A stretch of DNA of 64,000 bases, taken from assembly GCA_022826155.1 (NCBI GenBank), contig JAJDVL010000042.1, forward strand, positions 1 through 64,000, given 5' to 3'. This document shows positions 17,201 through 27,904 of this stretch, in pieces. Source of the stretch: Prochlorococcaceae cyanobacterium jk18x22bins.40. Lineage in GTDB: Bacteria > Cyanobacteriota > Cyanobacteriia > PCC-6307 > Cyanobiaceae. The translations under genes and the position numbers were made by a program. Within the stretch, counting starts at the first letter, position 1, and every line of letters begins with the position of its first letter. Under the pieces are notes generated by a model, which was given only the letters and a program-made list of their open reading frames with translations, searched no databases and was not told the origin of the DNA.

Positions 17201-18241
17201 TCATGCATCTGCGGGGGAAGGCTCCCACTTCCTGGCTACTACCTCCGCCAGATCCACTACCCGCTGGCTGTAGCCCCACTCATTGTCGTACCAGGCGACA
17301 ACTTTGACCATATTGTCCCCCATGGCCATGGTCAGGTCCTCGTCAAAGATGGCCGACTCGCTTGTGCCAGCGTAGTCACTGGAGACCAGAGGCAGGTCCC
17401 CGTACTTGATGATGCCCGCCATGCCGTTTTGGGACGCATCCTTGACCGCGGCGTTCACCTCTTCCGCTGTCGTGGGGCGGGAGGACTCAAACACCAGGTC
17501 CACAACGGACACGTTGGGGGTGGGAACCCGCATGGCAATGCCGCTGAGCTTGCCCTTCACAACGGGATACACCAGAGCCACCGCCTTGGCAGCACCGGTG
17601 GAGGTGGGCACGATGTTCATGGCTGCAGCCCTGGCCCGCCGCAGGTCCCGATGGCTGGCATCCAGAATGCGCTGATCCCCTGTGTAGCTGTGAATGGTGG
17701 TCATCAGACCCTTGTTCAAACCGAAGCACTGATCCAGCACTTTGACCAGGGGGGCCATGCAGTTGGTGGTGCAACTGGCGTTGCTGATGATGGTGTAGTC
17801 ACCATGACGGTATTCATGGTCATTGACTCCAACCACGAAGGTGCCCACACCCTGGCCCTTGCCGGGCGCCGTGATCAGCACCTTCCTGGCCCCAGCCTCC
17901 AGGTGCTTCGCGGCGCCTTCTTTGGTCACAAACACACCGGTGGACTCAATGACCAGGTCCACTCCCCACTCTGCCCAGGGCAAGTTGGAAGGGTTGCGGT
18001 CGGAATAGCACTTGATTGTCCTGCCGTTGACGACGATGGCCCCCTCTGCGGAGGAGACTTCCGCATCCCGGATGCGGCCGAGCATGGAGTCGTAGGTCAG
18101 GAGGTGGGCGTTGGTCTTGGGATCGGAGGTGTCGTTAATGCCAACCACGTCAAGACCTGTCTTGTCCCCACGACTTAACCAGCAACGCAAGAAGTTGCGG
18201 CCGATGCGGCCAAAGCCATTGATGGCAACTTTCAGTGTCAT
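17201..18241 (-). CDS. gap2: Glyceraldehyde-3-phosphate dehydrogenase (Gap2-type)
   Basis: 346 aa from the ATG at 18241 ([17 protein letters not shown]); a longer open frame upstream lacks family similarity. Catalytic Cys lies in SNASCTTNC, and [27 protein letters not shown] and [11 protein letters not shown] are typical of photosynthetic GapA/Gap2 enzymes that use NADP(H) in the Calvin cycle. Plant-type regulation by CP12 is possible; no GapB-like C-terminal extension is present. Divergent from murC with a 172-bp gap holding both promoters. Confidence 0.95.
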   Translation of the reverse strand: MTLKVAINGFGRIGRNFLRCWLSRGDKTGLDVVGINDTSDPKTNAHLLTYDSMLGRIRDAEVSSAEGAIVVNGRTIKCYSDRNPSNLPWAEWGVDLVIESTGVFVTKEGAAKHLEAGARKVLITAPGKGQGVGTFVVGVNDHEYRHGDYTIISNASCTTNCMAPLVKVLDQCFGLNKGLMTTIHSYTGDQRILDASHRDLRRARAAAMNIVPTSTGAAKAVALVYPVVKGKLSGIAMRVPTPNVSVVDLVFESSRPTTAEEVNAAVKDASQNGMAGIIKYGDLPLVSSDYAGTSESAIFDEDLTMAMGDNMVKVVAWYDNEWGYSQRVVDLAEVVARKWEPSPADA

Positions 18242-18413
18242 GAACAGGTCGGGCAGCGGAGGTGGGTTCGGCAGTGGATCATACAGAAAGCCCGTTAGCC
18301 TGCAGAAGGACGCAACCATCCCACCCAATGCCTCTGATGCCGCTGAATAAGGGAACAGTACTGGCGTCTCTCGATGGTCTTTGCTTACCTTTGGGGCTGT
18401 AGGAGCGGGGCCA

Positions 18414-19835
18414 TTGACACACACTCTTGATCCACGGCGACCTGTTCACTTTGTAGGGATCGGCGGTGCTGGTATGTCGGCTCTTGCGGAAGTCCTCATG
18501 GCTCGCGGCTTCCGTGTCAGTGGTTCGGATATCTGCGGTTCCAAGTCTGTCAATGCCCTGCATCGTGCCGGCGCCGAGATCACCCTTCAGCAGGGTCCCA
18601 AGGTGGTTGAGGACCTGCGCAAAAATGCCCGGCTCCCTCCTCTGGTGGTGATAAGCTCCGCCATCAAGGAGGACAATCCAGAGCTGGCGGCCATCCGCGC
18701 AGCGGGGGAGATGGAGGTAATTCATCGCTCCGACCTGCTGGCTGAGCTCCTTGACGGTCATCCCCGCTCTATCGCAGTAGCTGGCGCCCATGGCAAAACC
18801 ACCACCAGCACCATTCTCAGCACCATCTTGATGGATGTGGGCATGGATCCCACGGTGGTCGTTGGCGGAATGGTGCCCCGGTTTGGCAGCAACGGCCGTC
18901 ACGGTTGCGGCGACGTGGTCGTGGTGGAGGTGGATGAGTCCGACGGAACCCTGGTGAAGTTCCGGCCCCGGATCGGGATCATCACCAACCTTGAACTGGA
19001 CCATACGGATCACTACACCGATATCAGCCATTTGCTCGACACCATGGCCGAGTTTGGCGGCAACTGCCAAACCCTTCTCACCAACGGGGATTGTCCCTTA
19101 CTGAGCCGCCATCTTCCAGGTACGAGGCAATGGTCCCTTGATCCAACAAGCTCTGCCCACTACCGTTTCTCGGACATCAGATGCCTCGGTCGGTCCAGTG
19201 GGGCTGTTGTCCATGCTGGTTCCGAGCGCCTGGGTCCCGTGGTCCTTCCCTTGGCGGGCCTCCACAACCTGGCCAATCTGGCCGCGGCACTGGCGGCAGC
19301 ACTGGAGATGGGGATTCCCTTCCCCGCACTGCAGAAGGCCTGTGAAGCCATTCGTGCCCCTGGGCGCCGGTTTGAGTTTCACAGCGTTGTGGATGGGCGG
19401 CTGTTGGTGGACGACTACGCTCATCACCCCAGCGAAGTGGCCGCAACCCTCGCCATGGCCCGGCTCATGGTGGACGATGATGAATCCGGCCTGCCCGTGA
19501 CGCCAAAACGGGTGGTGATTGCTTTTCAGCCCCATCGCCATAGCAGAACAAAGGAGTTTCTTCAGGGGTTTGCGTCGAGTCTTGCGGCTGCGGACGCGGT
19601 GCTGCTGCTCCCCATCTACGGCGCCGGGGAAGAGTCCATTGCTGGCGTCAACCACGTGGCCCTGGCCAGGGCCATTGGCAACGCTGGAGGCACGGTGCAC
19701 TGCTTTGGCAGCCTGGAGAACCTGGCGCAGGAGTTGCACAGCCACACCCGGCCCGGTGACCTGGTGCTGGCCATGGGAGCAGGCTCCATCAACCGGTTAC
19801 CTGGTTTGGTGCGTTCCGCCATTCCCATTGCGTAG
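18414..19835 (+). CDS. murC: UDP-N-acetylmuramate-L-alanine ligase
   Basis: 473 aa, adds L-Ala to UDP-MurNAc in peptidoglycan synthesis. Visible are the N-terminal [15 protein letters not shown], the ATP-binding [11 protein letters not shown] and later [19 protein letters not shown] and LPIYGAGE. The start is taken as TTG at 18414 because AGGAG lies about 11 bp upstream and the protein then begins four to six residues before the family core; a longer TTG start at 18381 has no such signal. Six bp upstream of murB. Confidence 0.95.
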   Translation: MTHTLDPRRPVHFVGIGGAGMSALAEVLMARGFRVSGSDICGSKSVNALHRAGAEITLQQGPKVVEDLRKNARLPPLVVISSAIKEDNPELAAIRAAGEMEVIHRSDLLAELLDGHPRSIAVAGAHGKTTTSTILSTILMDVGMDPTVVVGGMVPRFGSNGRHGCGDVVVVEVDESDGTLVKFRPRIGIITNLELDHTDHYTDISHLLDTMAEFGGNCQTLLTNGDCPLLSRHLPGTRQWSLDPTSSAHYRFSDIRCLGRSSGAVVHAGSERLGPVVLPLAGLHNLANLAAALAAALEMGIPFPALQKACEAIRAPGRRFEFHSVVDGRLLVDDYAHHPSEVAATLAMARLMVDDDESGLPVTPKRVVIAFQPHRHSRTKEFLQGFASSLAAADAVLLLPIYGAGEESIAGVNHVALARAIGNAGGTVHCFGSLENLAQELHSHTRPGDLVLAMGAGSINRLPGLVRSAIPIA

Positions 19836-19841
19836 AACGAT

Positions 19842-20780
19842 ATGTCACCTGCCTCCCTTCCCGTTGATGTGCGGCCCAGCCAGCCACTGGCTGATCTGAC
19901 CAGTTGGAAGGTGGGAGGGACCGCCGAGTATCTGGCCCTGCCCCGCAGTGTGGACCAGTTGGCCAGCATGGTGCAATGGGCCGTGGCCATGGGATTGACT
20001 GTTCATCCCATTGGCGCCGGGTCCAATCTGCTGATCAGTGACGAGGGTGTGCAAGGACTGTCCCTTTGCCTGCGGCGTCTGCAGGGGGTCCGGTTTGAGC
20101 CCACAACCGGGATGATCGAGGCCTACTCCGGTGAACATCTACCGACCCTGGCCCGCAAGGCTGCCCGAGCTGGTCTCCACGGTCTGGAATGGCTTGCGGG
20201 AATCCCGGGCACCATTGGCGGCGCCGTTGCCATGAACGCTGGCTGTCAAGGGAGCTGTCTGGCGGAGCGGCTCGTTGATGTCGAGCTGCTGGACCCCAGC
20301 ACAGGCAAGTGTTGGCGCTTGCGGGGGCAGGACATGGCCTTTGGCTATCGTCACAGCCTGCTGCAGGATATGGCGGCAGCCCAGGCGCCATGGATCGTGG
20401 TCTCCGCTCGCCTGCGCACCAGCCCTGGCCATGCCCCCCAGAACCTTCTGGAGATCATCAAAGCCAACCTGAGCCAGCGCAACAGAACTCAGCCCTGCAA
20501 TTTACCCAGTGGAGGAAGTGTCTTCCGTAATCCTCTACCGCTGAAGGCAGGGCGGCTCATCGAAGTCCTGGGCCTGAAAGGCGAGCGACGGGGTCATGCA
20601 GAAATCTCGACGGTGCATGCCAATTTCATTGTCAACCGTGGCCGAGCCTTGGCCCAGCACATCCAGGCCTTGATTCACTTGGTGCAGGACAGTGTCATGC
20701 GGGAAAAAGGCATCACACTGCAGACGGAAATCAAGCACCTTGGCCGATTCGCCCAATCCTCGCCTGGTCCCTTAGGCTAA
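19842..20780 (+). CDS. murB: UDP-N-acetylenolpyruvoylglucosamine reductase
   Basis: 312 aa FAD enzyme reducing UDP-GlcNAc-enolpyruvate to UDP-MurNAc. FAD-binding motifs [12 protein letters not shown] and [15 protein letters not shown] are present. SGGSVFRNP carries the catalytic Ser, and the C-terminal Glu sits in [10 protein letters not shown]. It follows murC by 6 bp in the murC-murB order common in cyanobacteria, so the substrate is made next to its consumer. Confidence 0.95.
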   Translation: MSPASLPVDVRPSQPLADLTSWKVGGTAEYLALPRSVDQLASMVQWAVAMGLTVHPIGAGSNLLISDEGVQGLSLCLRRLQGVRFEPTTGMIEAYSGEHLPTLARKAARAGLHGLEWLAGIPGTIGGAVAMNAGCQGSCLAERLVDVELLDPSTGKCWRLRGQDMAFGYRHSLLQDMAAAQAPWIVVSARLRTSPGHAPQNLLEIIKANLSQRNRTQPCNLPSGGSVFRNPLPLKAGRLIEVLGLKGERRGHAEISTVHANFIVNRGRALAQHIQALIHLVQDSVMREKGITLQTEIKHLGRFAQSSPGPLG

Positions 20781-20794
20781 GGGGACTTTGGTCT

Positions 20795-21148
20795 GTGACA
20801 ATGGCCGGCTTCGGGCTTCCCAATTTTTCCCAACTCACTGAAGCTTTCCAGAAGGCCCAGCAAATCCAGAAGGATGCAGTGCAGCTTCAGGAGGAGTTGG
20901 ACGCCCTGGTTTTGGAGGGGTCTAGTGAAGACGGACGAGCACGGGTCACCATCTCGGGCAACCAGGTTCCCCAGGGGGTTGCTCTGGATCCCGGCTTGCT
21001 GGCCGAGGAGCCGCACGTGGTGGAAACCGCTGTCCTGGAGGCCCTGCAGGCCGCCCACCAGCGCTCCGCGGAAACCATGAAAGCCCGCATGGAAAAACTC
21101 ACGGGAGGGTTGGGGGACCTCAACATGCCCAACCTGCTGGGGGGGTGA
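20795..21148 (+). CDS. YbaB/EbfC nucleoid-associated protein
   Basis: 117 aa. The YbaB/EbfC family is small dimeric DNA-binding proteins. Features are a helical N-terminus ([22 protein letters not shown]), the [12 protein letters not shown] strand region and a long C-terminal helix ending in GLGDLNMPN. Starts at GTG 20795 or ATG 20801; AAGGGGAC at 20778-20785 favours the GTG. Fifteen bp after murB, so probably co-transcribed. No recR/dnaX partner is adjacent. Confidence 0.88.
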   Translation: MTMAGFGLPNFSQLTEAFQKAQQIQKDAVQLQEELDALVLEGSSEDGRARVTISGNQVPQGVALDPGLLAEEPHVVETAVLEALQAAHQRSAETMKARMEKLTGGLGDLNMPNLLGG

Positions 21149-21176
21149 GGTTACTGTCTCCCAGCCTCCTGTTGGG

Positions 21177-21410
21177 CTAGGGGGAGAGGCGGGTGATCAG
21201 GACTGTTGCCTCCTGGGCAGAACTGGTCTCCACGTCCACCTGTTGCCCAGCGTCGAGAAACTGGTTCACCACGCTCTCCAGGGGTTCACCGCAGTCCAGC
21301 TTGACCCGCAGTCCTTCGCCCACCGCCAACTTTTCAAGCGCCAACTGGCATCGAACAGCATTCAGAGGACAGGGAACGCCCCGCAGGTCCAAGCCAATGG
21401 TGTTGTCCAT
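21177..21410 (-). CDS. TusA/SirA-family sulfur carrier protein
   Basis: 77 aa with the diagnostic N-terminal DLRGVPCPLNAVR, whose Cys carries persulfide sulfur. TusA relays sulfur for tRNA 2-thiolation and other pathways. The rest is the compact alpha/beta fold with KLDCGEPLESVVNQF. It follows dnaJ by 18 bp on the same strand, so probably one transcript. Confidence 0.88.
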   Translation of the reverse strand: MDNTIGLDLRGVPCPLNAVRCQLALEKLAVGEGLRVKLDCGEPLESVVNQFLDAGQQVDVETSSAQEATVLITRLSP

Positions 21411-21428
21411 GGTCTTCGCGAACGGGGC

Positions 21429-22565
21429 TTAGAGAAAGCCCCCCAGTCTGCTGACCTTACCCTGCACTTTTTTGTCCAACTGCTTGAGCAAGGTGCGGCC
21501 TTCTGACGAGAGACCGCTGGGAATGTCCTTCTCCTTGAGGGAAAATCTGCCCTTGGGAAGTCTCACCTTGACAGTCAGCAGATGATCACCCCGTGCCACG
21601 GGGTTGCCCAGCTTGGGCACACCAAGACCTGGCAGGGTGAGGATTTCGCCTGGCTGGGTGCCGGCTGGTAGCTCGATGGATTGATCGCCTTCTACGGTGG
21701 CCACCGTGATGGTGTCGCCAAGAATGGCCTGCAGGTAGCTCACCTCAGTGGTGGAGCGGATGGTGGTCCCTTCACGCTGGAACCTGGGATCAGATTTCAC
21801 CTGCAATTGCACAAACAGGTCTCCAGCCGGGCCGCCCCGCTCTCCCGCATTCCCCTCGCCAGCGACCCGAAGCTGCTGGTCGGACTCCACACCGCGAGGA
21901 ATGGTGATGCGGAGCTTTTTGAACTCGTGGGTGGCGCCTTGGCCATTGCAGTCGCCACAGCGATCCTCCGGCTTGATCAATTGCCCCCTACCACCACAGG
22001 TGGGACAGGTGGTCACCTGGGAAATCACGCCAAAGGGCGTGCGGCTGGCGCGACGAACCTGACCCTGCCCCCCACAGGTGGGACAGGTGGTCAGATGTCT
22101 GCCAGGCTTGAGGCCGCTACCTGAGCATGTCGTGCAGGTCTCCAGGTGGCGAATCGGCACTTCCCGGGTGGCGCCAAAAACGGCCTCGCGGAGGGAAATG
22201 GTCAGATCCAGGCGAAGGTGGTCCCCTTGGGTTGGCCCTTGTCGACGCCGTGACCCTCTGCCGGTTGCTGCCCCACCACCGAAAAAGCTTTCAAAGAGGT
22301 CGGCAAAGCCTCCCATATCACCCATGTCAGGCATACCGCCGGCGGCTCCACTCACCCCCGCTTCACCAAACTGGTCATAGCGGGCCCGTTGTTCCGGATC
22401 ACTGAGCACCTCGTAGGCCCGGCCAATCTCCTTGAATCGTTCCTCGGCCCCCGGCTCCCTGTTGACGTCGGGGTGGTACTGACGGGCCAAGCGCCGGTAG
22501 GAACGTTTAAGGGTGTCCTGGTCGGCGTCCCTGCTGACGTTCAAAAGGTCGTAGTAGTCGGCCAT
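21429..22565 (-). CDS. dnaJ: Chaperone DnaJ
   Basis: 378 aa type I Hsp40. J-domain with HPD (QYHPDVN, about residues 30-36), a Gly/Met-rich linker, four CxxCxGxG zinc repeats ([32 protein letters not shown]) and a C-terminal substrate-binding region. It stimulates DnaK ATPase. dnaK and grpE are not adjacent in the window. Minus-strand neighbour of the CPBP gene upstream (35 bp). Confidence 0.96.
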   Translation of the reverse strand: MADYYDLLNVSRDADQDTLKRSYRRLARQYHPDVNREPGAEERFKEIGRAYEVLSDPEQRARYDQFGEAGVSGAAGGMPDMGDMGGFADLFESFFGGGAATGRGSRRRQGPTQGDHLRLDLTISLREAVFGATREVPIRHLETCTTCSGSGLKPGRHLTTCPTCGGQGQVRRASRTPFGVISQVTTCPTCGGRGQLIKPEDRCGDCNGQGATHEFKKLRITIPRGVESDQQLRVAGEGNAGERGGPAGDLFVQLQVKSDPRFQREGTTIRSTTEVSYLQAILGDTITVATVEGDQSIELPAGTQPGEILTLPGLGVPKLGNPVARGDHLLTVKVRLPKGRFSLKEKDIPSGLSSEGRTLLKQLDKKVQGKVSRLGGFL

Positions 22566-22600
22566 GCAGAGGGCTTTACAGCTTCAATAAATTTGGATTC

Positions 22601-23461
22601 CTAGCTTAGGACTTTCATCTGGGGTTTTGACCCTGATCCCCGTAGCCAATGCCAGCGCAACCTGAGCAATTGGACCAGCCCAAGCCAGCCCATGAGCCCG
22701 CCAACGGGATTGTAGTCGGGGAGAGCAGCAACGGGATTGTAGTTGGGACCCACGAGCCAGACGGGGATGGAAGGCTCCAGGTTCAGAAGTCCTGATTGTA
22801 GTGCAAACCACCCTGCCACCAGCCCACCGTGCAGGCCCACGGCGCCGGCCAGCAGGTTGTCGTCCTTGCTGCGCTGCCCAGCCAGAACCAGGCCCAACAT
22901 GAACATCCCCGGCAACAGCCCCAAAGGGATCGCCCATCCCTGGTCAAAGCGAGTGTGCAATACGCTAAATACCACAGCCTGGGCAGCAGCAGCCGGGATC
23001 CCGTTGAGTCGTAACTGCAACTCCCCCCAAAGCCACCCACGAAACACCAGCTCTTCCGCAAAGCCAACCCCCATCAAGGCCACGGCATTGATGGCTTGGC
23101 CAAGGGTGAGCCCATCACCCACACGGGCTTGCCCCAGCACCAGGAGCACCAGACTCAGGCCCAGCAGCACCAGGGCAGCCTCCAGAAGGCCATGGACCAG
23201 GGCACGGATGGACTTCTTGAAAGGAGCATTGAGCCCCAGGCAGCGCCAAGGACGAGCAATCCCCCAGACACGACGCAGGCGCAGGGGAAGGCAGACGAGA
23301 AACAATACAAAGGCCCCCAGGCTGACCAGCAGCTTCACAACCTCAGGGTCCACCCCCAGCCACAGCAGGGGACGGGTGAGCAACCAGGTCAGAGCCAACA
23401 GCAAGGGCACAAACAGCAGGGTGCCCAGCCAACGGGGACCCTGCTTCTCCTCCCGCCTCAC
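22601..23461 (-). CDS. CPBP-family intramembrane metalloprotease (CAAX-type)
   Basis: 286 aa with about seven or eight membrane segments. The ABI/CPBP signature is present: GFAEELVFRGW (Glu-Glu and Arg), VVFSVLHTRFD (His) and a late GLHGGLVAG. Family members are Rce1-like proteases; substrates of most bacterial ones are unknown. The 5' end overlaps the clpS stop by 4 bp, so both come from one message and may share a proteolysis theme. Confidence 0.9.
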   Translation of the reverse strand: MRREEKQGPRWLGTLLFVPLLLALTWLLTRPLLWLGVDPEVVKLLVSLGAFVLFLVCLPLRLRRVWGIARPWRCLGLNAPFKKSIRALVHGLLEAALVLLGLSLVLLVLGQARVGDGLTLGQAINAVALMGVGFAEELVFRGWLWGELQLRLNGIPAAAAQAVVFSVLHTRFDQGWAIPLGLLPGMFMLGLVLAGQRSKDDNLLAGAVGLHGGLVAGWFALQSGLLNLEPSIPVWLVGPNYNPVAALPDYNPVGGLMGWLGLVQLLRLRWHWLRGSGSKPQMKVLS

Positions 23462-23769
23462 GTTTCCGGCTCAATCGTGCTGGTGAGTCCCTTGCTCTTG
23501 AGCTGCTCGCTGTAAAATTCGGCAGGCTCCTGGTCGCAGACGATCACCAGACCGACGCCCGTATTGTGGGCCGCCAACATTACAGCCACGGCATCCTGCT
23601 CACTAAGCTGGGGAACCACCGCCTGCAGGGTTGCCACCACATAGTCCCGGGTGTTCACAGGATCGTTGTGAAGGAGGACGCGATACAGAGGTTGCCGCTT
23701 GCGTGTCCGTTGCTCTTGGGGCACAAGGACAGTTGCGCCACCTTGCTTTGAAGCCATGTCGCGAGGCAT
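23458..23769 (-). CDS. clpS: ClpS adaptor for the Clp protease
   Basis: 103 aa from the ATG at 23769 (MPRDMASKQGG). The ClpS core has YRVLLHNDPVNTRDYVV, the N-degron pocket segment, and the C-terminal CDQEPAEFYSEQL. ClpS delivers N-end-rule substrates to ClpC/ClpA. The N-terminal tail is polar and flexible as usual. A longer open frame up to 23988 overlaps dapL and looks non-coding. Cyanobacteria often have two ClpS paralogues; only one is seen here. Confidence 0.93.
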   Translation of the reverse strand: MPRDMASKQGGATVLVPQEQRTRKRQPLYRVLLHNDPVNTRDYVVATLQAVVPQLSEQDAVAVMLAAHNTGVGLVIVCDQEPAEFYSEQLKSKGLTSTIEPET

Positions 23770-23836
23770 GATTAACGTCGAGTCTTTAAACAGGGTCTTC
23801 CCGGTTAATTTAGCTGACCGGCCGGTTGACGGCATT

Positions 23837-25072
23837 TCATTGCAACTTGCACCGGGCAATACGGGCCATGGCAGCCTCCACCTGGCCACGGCTGTTGAAA
23901 GCTGAAAGCCGCAGGTAACCTTCCCCAGCCGCACCAAAACCAGCCCCGGGTGTGCCCACAACATGGGCCTTGTGGAGCAGTTGGTCAAAAAACTGCCAGG
24001 AATTCATGGAAGCCGGGGTCTTGACCCAGACATAGGGAGCATGTTGACCGCCATACACCGCCAGACCCAGGCGCTGGAGTTGCTGTCGGACGATGGCGGC
24101 GTTTTCCATGTAAAAGGTCACCAACTTGGCCACCTGGGCCTGGCCAGCGGCGGAATAGACGGCCTCGGCGCCCCGTTGTACCATGTAGCTCACGCCGTTG
24201 AACTTGGTGCTCTGGCGACGGCTCCAAAGCTGCCATAGGGACACGGCATCCCCGTCCCTGGTGTGGCCGGTCAGGGTCTTGGGAATCACGGTAAAGGCAC
24301 AGCGTGTTCCCGTGAAGCCGGCATTCTTGGAGAAGGAGCGGAACTCGATGGCGCAGTCTCGGGCCCCCTCCACTTCAAAAATGGAGTGGGGCAACTCCGA
24401 ATCCTGGATAAAGGCTTCGTAAGCCGCATCAAAGAGAATCAGGGCTTTATGGCTGCGGGCATAGTCAACCCAACGCTGCAGCTCCGCACGGGTAGCCACC
24501 GCCCCGGTGGGATTGTTGGGGAAGCACAGATAGATCAGATCCGCCGGCGTTGCCGGCAAGGGGGCGCAAAAGTCGTTGTCCGCGGTCAGGGGCAGGTACT
24601 GCAAGCCGCCGTAGCAACCCTGATCATCTGCGGGACCCGTATGGCCGGCCATCACGTTGGAGTCCACGTAGACGGGGTAGACCGGGTCGGTCACGGCAAT
24701 GCGGTTGTCGTCCCCGAGGATGTCCAGAATGTTGCTCGTGTCGCACTTGGAGCCATCGGAGATGAAAATCTCGTCCGCTTCAATGGCGCAGTCCCGCTGT
24801 TGGTAGTCATGCTGGGCGATGGCCTGCCGTAGCCAGTGGTAGCCCTGCTCGGGACCGTAGCCATGGAATCCCGTTCTCGTCCCCATGGCCTCAACGGCTG
24901 TTGCCATGGCATCCCGGCAGGCGGCGGGCAACGGCTCGGTAACATCCCCAATGCCCAGACGAACGAGATCGGCCTCGGGATGCTCGGCAGCAAAAGTCTT
25001 GATGCGGCGCTGAATCTCCGGGAATAGATAACCTGCCCGCAACGTTTGGTAGTGGCTGTTGACGCGCACCAT
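23837..25072 (-). CDS. dapL: LL-diaminopimelate aminotransferase
   Basis: 411 aa class I/II PLP aminotransferase. DapL converts tetrahydrodipicolinate directly to LL-diaminopimelate, a lysine and peptidoglycan precursor, a route typical of cyanobacteria, plants and Chlamydia. Diagnostic elements are the N-terminal [27 protein letters not shown], the [10 protein letters not shown] loop, CFPNNPTGA, and the PLP lysine in [15 protein letters not shown]. Divergent from the radical SAM gene. Confidence 0.96.
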   Translation of the reverse strand: MVRVNSHYQTLRAGYLFPEIQRRIKTFAAEHPEADLVRLGIGDVTEPLPAACRDAMATAVEAMGTRTGFHGYGPEQGYHWLRQAIAQHDYQQRDCAIEADEIFISDGSKCDTSNILDILGDDNRIAVTDPVYPVYVDSNVMAGHTGPADDQGCYGGLQYLPLTADNDFCAPLPATPADLIYLCFPNNPTGAVATRAELQRWVDYARSHKALILFDAAYEAFIQDSELPHSIFEVEGARDCAIEFRSFSKNAGFTGTRCAFTVIPKTLTGHTRDGDAVSLWQLWSRRQSTKFNGVSYMVQRGAEAVYSAAGQAQVAKLVTFYMENAAIVRQQLQRLGLAVYGGQHAPYVWVKTPASMNSWQFFDQLLHKAHVVGTPGAGFGAAGEGYLRLSAFNSRGQVEAAMARIARCKLQ

Positions 25073-25149
25073 GGCAGCACCCGGGACAAAGACCCCATCC
25101 TATGGATAGGGGTGGGTCTCACCCCGCGCTGTTTGTCGATTCCAAGCCC

Positions 25150-27777
25150 ATGCTTCCTGCCACAGCGACCGCCCCCGTTCCCTTCCACCAACTGGTCGAT
25201 CGCGGCATCAGCAAACCGGGCCGCTACCTGGGCCAGGAGCGCGGCGCCCTGCATCAGCCCTGGCATCAGGCATCGTTGCGCTGGTGTCTCACCTACCCGG
25301 AGCTCTACGAAGTGGGGGCCAGCAATCTGGGACACATCATCCTCTACGGCATCCTCAATCGCCTGCCGGGGCAGCTCTGTGATCGAGCTTACCTGCCTGC
25401 GGCGGACCTTGCCGCCCGGCTGCGGCAGCAGAAGGTTTCCCTGTTTGCAGTGGAAAGTCGTCGGCCCCTGCAGGCGTTCGACGTTCTTGGCTTCAGCCTC
25501 AGCTATGAGCTGGGGGCCACCAACATCCTGGAAATGCTCGATCTGAGTGGCTTGCCCATGTGGGCCCGGCAACGGGCGGACGTGCCCTTGGATCATCCCC
25601 AGGCCCAGCCCCTCGTCTTTGCGGGTGGTCAAACCGCCACCTCCAATCCCGAGCCCTATGCCGCTTTTTTCGACTTCATGGCCCTGGGGGACGGGGAGGA
25701 GTTGTTGCCGGAGATTGGCTTGGTGGTCCAGGAAGGTAAGGCTGCACGCCTGAGCCGCTCGGCCCTGTTGCGGGATCTTGCCCAGGTGCCGGGGGTGTAC
25801 GTCCCCAGCCTGTATCAGCGCAACAGCGACGGGCGGGTTGTGCCCCGATCAGCCGCCGCTCCGGCCCGGGTGGTACGGCGGGTGGCGGATCCCCTGCCCC
25901 ACTACGCCACAGGATTGGTGCCCCAGGTGGAAACCGTCCATGATCGGCTGGTGGTGGAAATCCGCCGGGGCTGCACCCGGGGCTGCCGCTTCTGTCAACC
26001 CGGCATGCTGACCCGCCCCGCTCGGGACGTGGCGCCGGAGGCGGTGGTGGAGGCGGTGGAAACGGGGATGAAGACCACCGGCTACAGCGATTTTTCCCTT
26101 CTCTCCCTCAGTTGCTCCGACTATCTGGCACTGCCGGCCGTTGGTGTGGAGTTGCGCAATCGTCTCCAGGGGCAATCAGTCAGCCTCAGCCTGCCCAGTC
26201 AGCGGGTAGACCGCTTTGATGAAACCATTGCCCGGATCATTGGCGGCGCACGCCGCACGGGCGTCACCTTTGCCCCGGAGGCAGGTACCCAGCGACTGCG
26301 GGACATTATCAACAAAGGCCTCACGGATCAGGACCTGCTCCGTGGTGTTCGCACCGCCTACGAGCAGGGCTGGCGAACAATCAAGCTCTACTTCATGATC
26401 GGGTTGCCCGGAGAAACCGATGCCGACGTGCTGGGCATCGCGGAGACGGTGCGTTGGTTAAGGCGGGAGTGCCGTGGCCATGGTCCTCTGGGCTTTCATC
26501 TCACCATCAGCAATTTCACTCCCAAGCCCCATACACCGTTCCAGTGGCACCAGGTCTCCAGTGACGACCTGCGCCACAAACAGGTGTTGCTGCGTCAGGC
26601 CCTACGGGGCATTCCTCGGCTCAAGGTGAATGAAACGGATGTTCGGATCTCCGCCATGGAGGATTTTGTGGGCCGCGGAGACCGTCGTTTGGCCCAGGTC
26701 ATTGTTGGCGCCTGGCGCAACGGTGCCGGGATGGATGCCTGGTGGGAAAGCGTGGAGCGGGCCTACAACGCCTGGAACCAGGCCATTGGCGCAGCAGGAT
26801 TGCGTTGGAGGGACCAGCAGCAAGCGCAGGAGAGTGAAGACCCGACAACCTTGCCCCTGCCATGGGATCACATGGATACGGGGGTGGATCGGCAGTGGCT
26901 TCGAGAGGATCTGCAACGGGCCATGGAGGCCATGGTGGTGCCGGATTGCTCCTTTGCCGCCTGCAGCAGTTGCGGGGTGTGTGGACCGGAGTTTGGCCAC
27001 AATCAGGTTGTGGCGCCACCACCGGTGCCCGTGCCGTCACCCCAGGTCCAGCCGGTGAGCCACCGGGTCCAGCGGCTCCGGCTGCGCTTCACCAAGCAAG
27101 GGGATGCAGCCCTGCTGAGCCATCTGGATCTCCTGCGTCTGCTGGATCGGGCCCTGCGCTCCGCAGCCTTGCCCATGAGCTTCAGCGCCGGGTTCCATCC
27201 ACTGCCCCGGCTGCAAGTGGGCCATGCCCTGCCTCTGGGGGTTCATGGTGGTGGTGAATTGCTGGATCTGGAGTTGGCTAAGGTGGTCCCCCCCGTGACA
27301 CTGATCAACGCCCTCCAGCCCCAACTGCCCAAGGGGATCCGGCTCCTGGGAGCCGAAGAAGTTCCCCTCAAGCAAAAGAGCCTGGCCCAACTGCTGGAGG
27401 GGGCCCGCTGGATCATGGGCTTCTGCCCGGAATCAGGGGCCACCCTGCCAGACCAGGCGTGGCAGGCCGCCTGTGGGGCGGTGCTGGCTGCCCCCAACCT
27501 GCCCTGGGACGACACGGACAAAAAGGGGCGGCCCCGGCAACGGGATCTGCGGCCTCTGCTGAAGAACTTGGCCTTCCATGGCCAACACGGCGCTGCTGCG
27601 CGGTTGGCCGTCGACGTGGCCATTGACCCCAGCGGACGCAGCCTGAAGCCCGAGCAGTTGGAGGCGATTTTGGCGGACCGTCTCGGCGAGGGACTGTGCA
27701 TTACCACCCTGCACCGCGACTGGCTCTATCTGCGCCCCGAGGCCGGCAAGCTCCGGCAAGACGGCACCTGCTTGTGA
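25150..27777 (+). CDS. Radical SAM protein with B12-binding-like N-terminus and DUF2344 domain
   Basis: 875 aa from the ATG at 25150. The N-terminal part (about 1-230) is the B12-binding-like region of TIGR03960 proteins. A radical SAM core follows with Cys-Thr-Arg-Gly-Cys-Arg-Phe-Cys (CxxxCxxC) near residue 280. The C-terminal third from about residue 640 (LRLRFTKQGDAALLSHLDLLRLLDRALR) is the TIGR03936/DUF2344 domain. A Cys cluster (CSFAACSSCGVCG) lies just before it. The reaction is unknown. It sits 127 bp upstream of rne; DUF2344 genes commonly neighbour rne/rng, which hints at an RNA-related role. Confidence 0.9.
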   Translation: MLPATATAPVPFHQLVDRGISKPGRYLGQERGALHQPWHQASLRWCLTYPELYEVGASNLGHIILYGILNRLPGQLCDRAYLPAADLAARLRQQKVSLFAVESRRPLQAFDVLGFSLSYELGATNILEMLDLSGLPMWARQRADVPLDHPQAQPLVFAGGQTATSNPEPYAAFFDFMALGDGEELLPEIGLVVQEGKAARLSRSALLRDLAQVPGVYVPSLYQRNSDGRVVPRSAAAPARVVRRVADPLPHYATGLVPQVETVHDRLVVEIRRGCTRGCRFCQPGMLTRPARDVAPEAVVEAVETGMKTTGYSDFSLLSLSCSDYLALPAVGVELRNRLQGQSVSLSLPSQRVDRFDETIARIIGGARRTGVTFAPEAGTQRLRDIINKGLTDQDLLRGVRTAYEQGWRTIKLYFMIGLPGETDADVLGIAETVRWLRRECRGHGPLGFHLTISNFTPKPHTPFQWHQVSSDDLRHKQVLLRQALRGIPRLKVNETDVRISAMEDFVGRGDRRLAQVIVGAWRNGAGMDAWWESVERAYNAWNQAIGAAGLRWRDQQQAQESEDPTTLPLPWDHMDTGVDRQWLREDLQRAMEAMVVPDCSFAACSSCGVCGPEFGHNQVVAPPPVPVPSPQVQPVSHRVQRLRLRFTKQGDAALLSHLDLLRLLDRALRSAALPMSFSAGFHPLPRLQVGHALPLGVHGGGELLDLELAKVVPPVTLINALQPQLPKGIRLLGAEEVPLKQKSLAQLLEGARWIMGFCPESGATLPDQAWQAACGAVLAAPNLPWDDTDKKGRPRQRDLRPLLKNLAFHGQHGAAARLAVDVAIDPSGRSLKPEQLEAILADRLGEGLCITTLHRDWLYLRPEAGKLRQDGTCL

Positions 27778-27904
27778 TAGGTTGTTGTCGTGATGCAGCA
27801 CCGACGGCTGACTCTGTGCCTCGATCTGCTGAACAGCTTCAGTGACGTGCAAATAGCCCTCTTCAACAGCCCTCGCCTCTGGCAAAACATTTAGGTTCTC
27901 TTCC
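27778..27904 (+). other. Leader region of rne with a possible short upstream ORF
   Basis: A 127-bp gap upstream of rne. It contains a 33-codon ORF (ATG 27793, stop 27892-27894) ending 10 bp before the rne ATG. rne leaders control their own mRNA in enterobacteria and some cyanobacteria. Here neither a conserved structure nor coding of the short ORF can be shown. Confidence 0.3.

Noticed and set aside
23769-23988. N-terminal extension of clpS
   Set aside because: Overlaps dapL and has no ClpS similarity; the Met at 23769 fits the family length.
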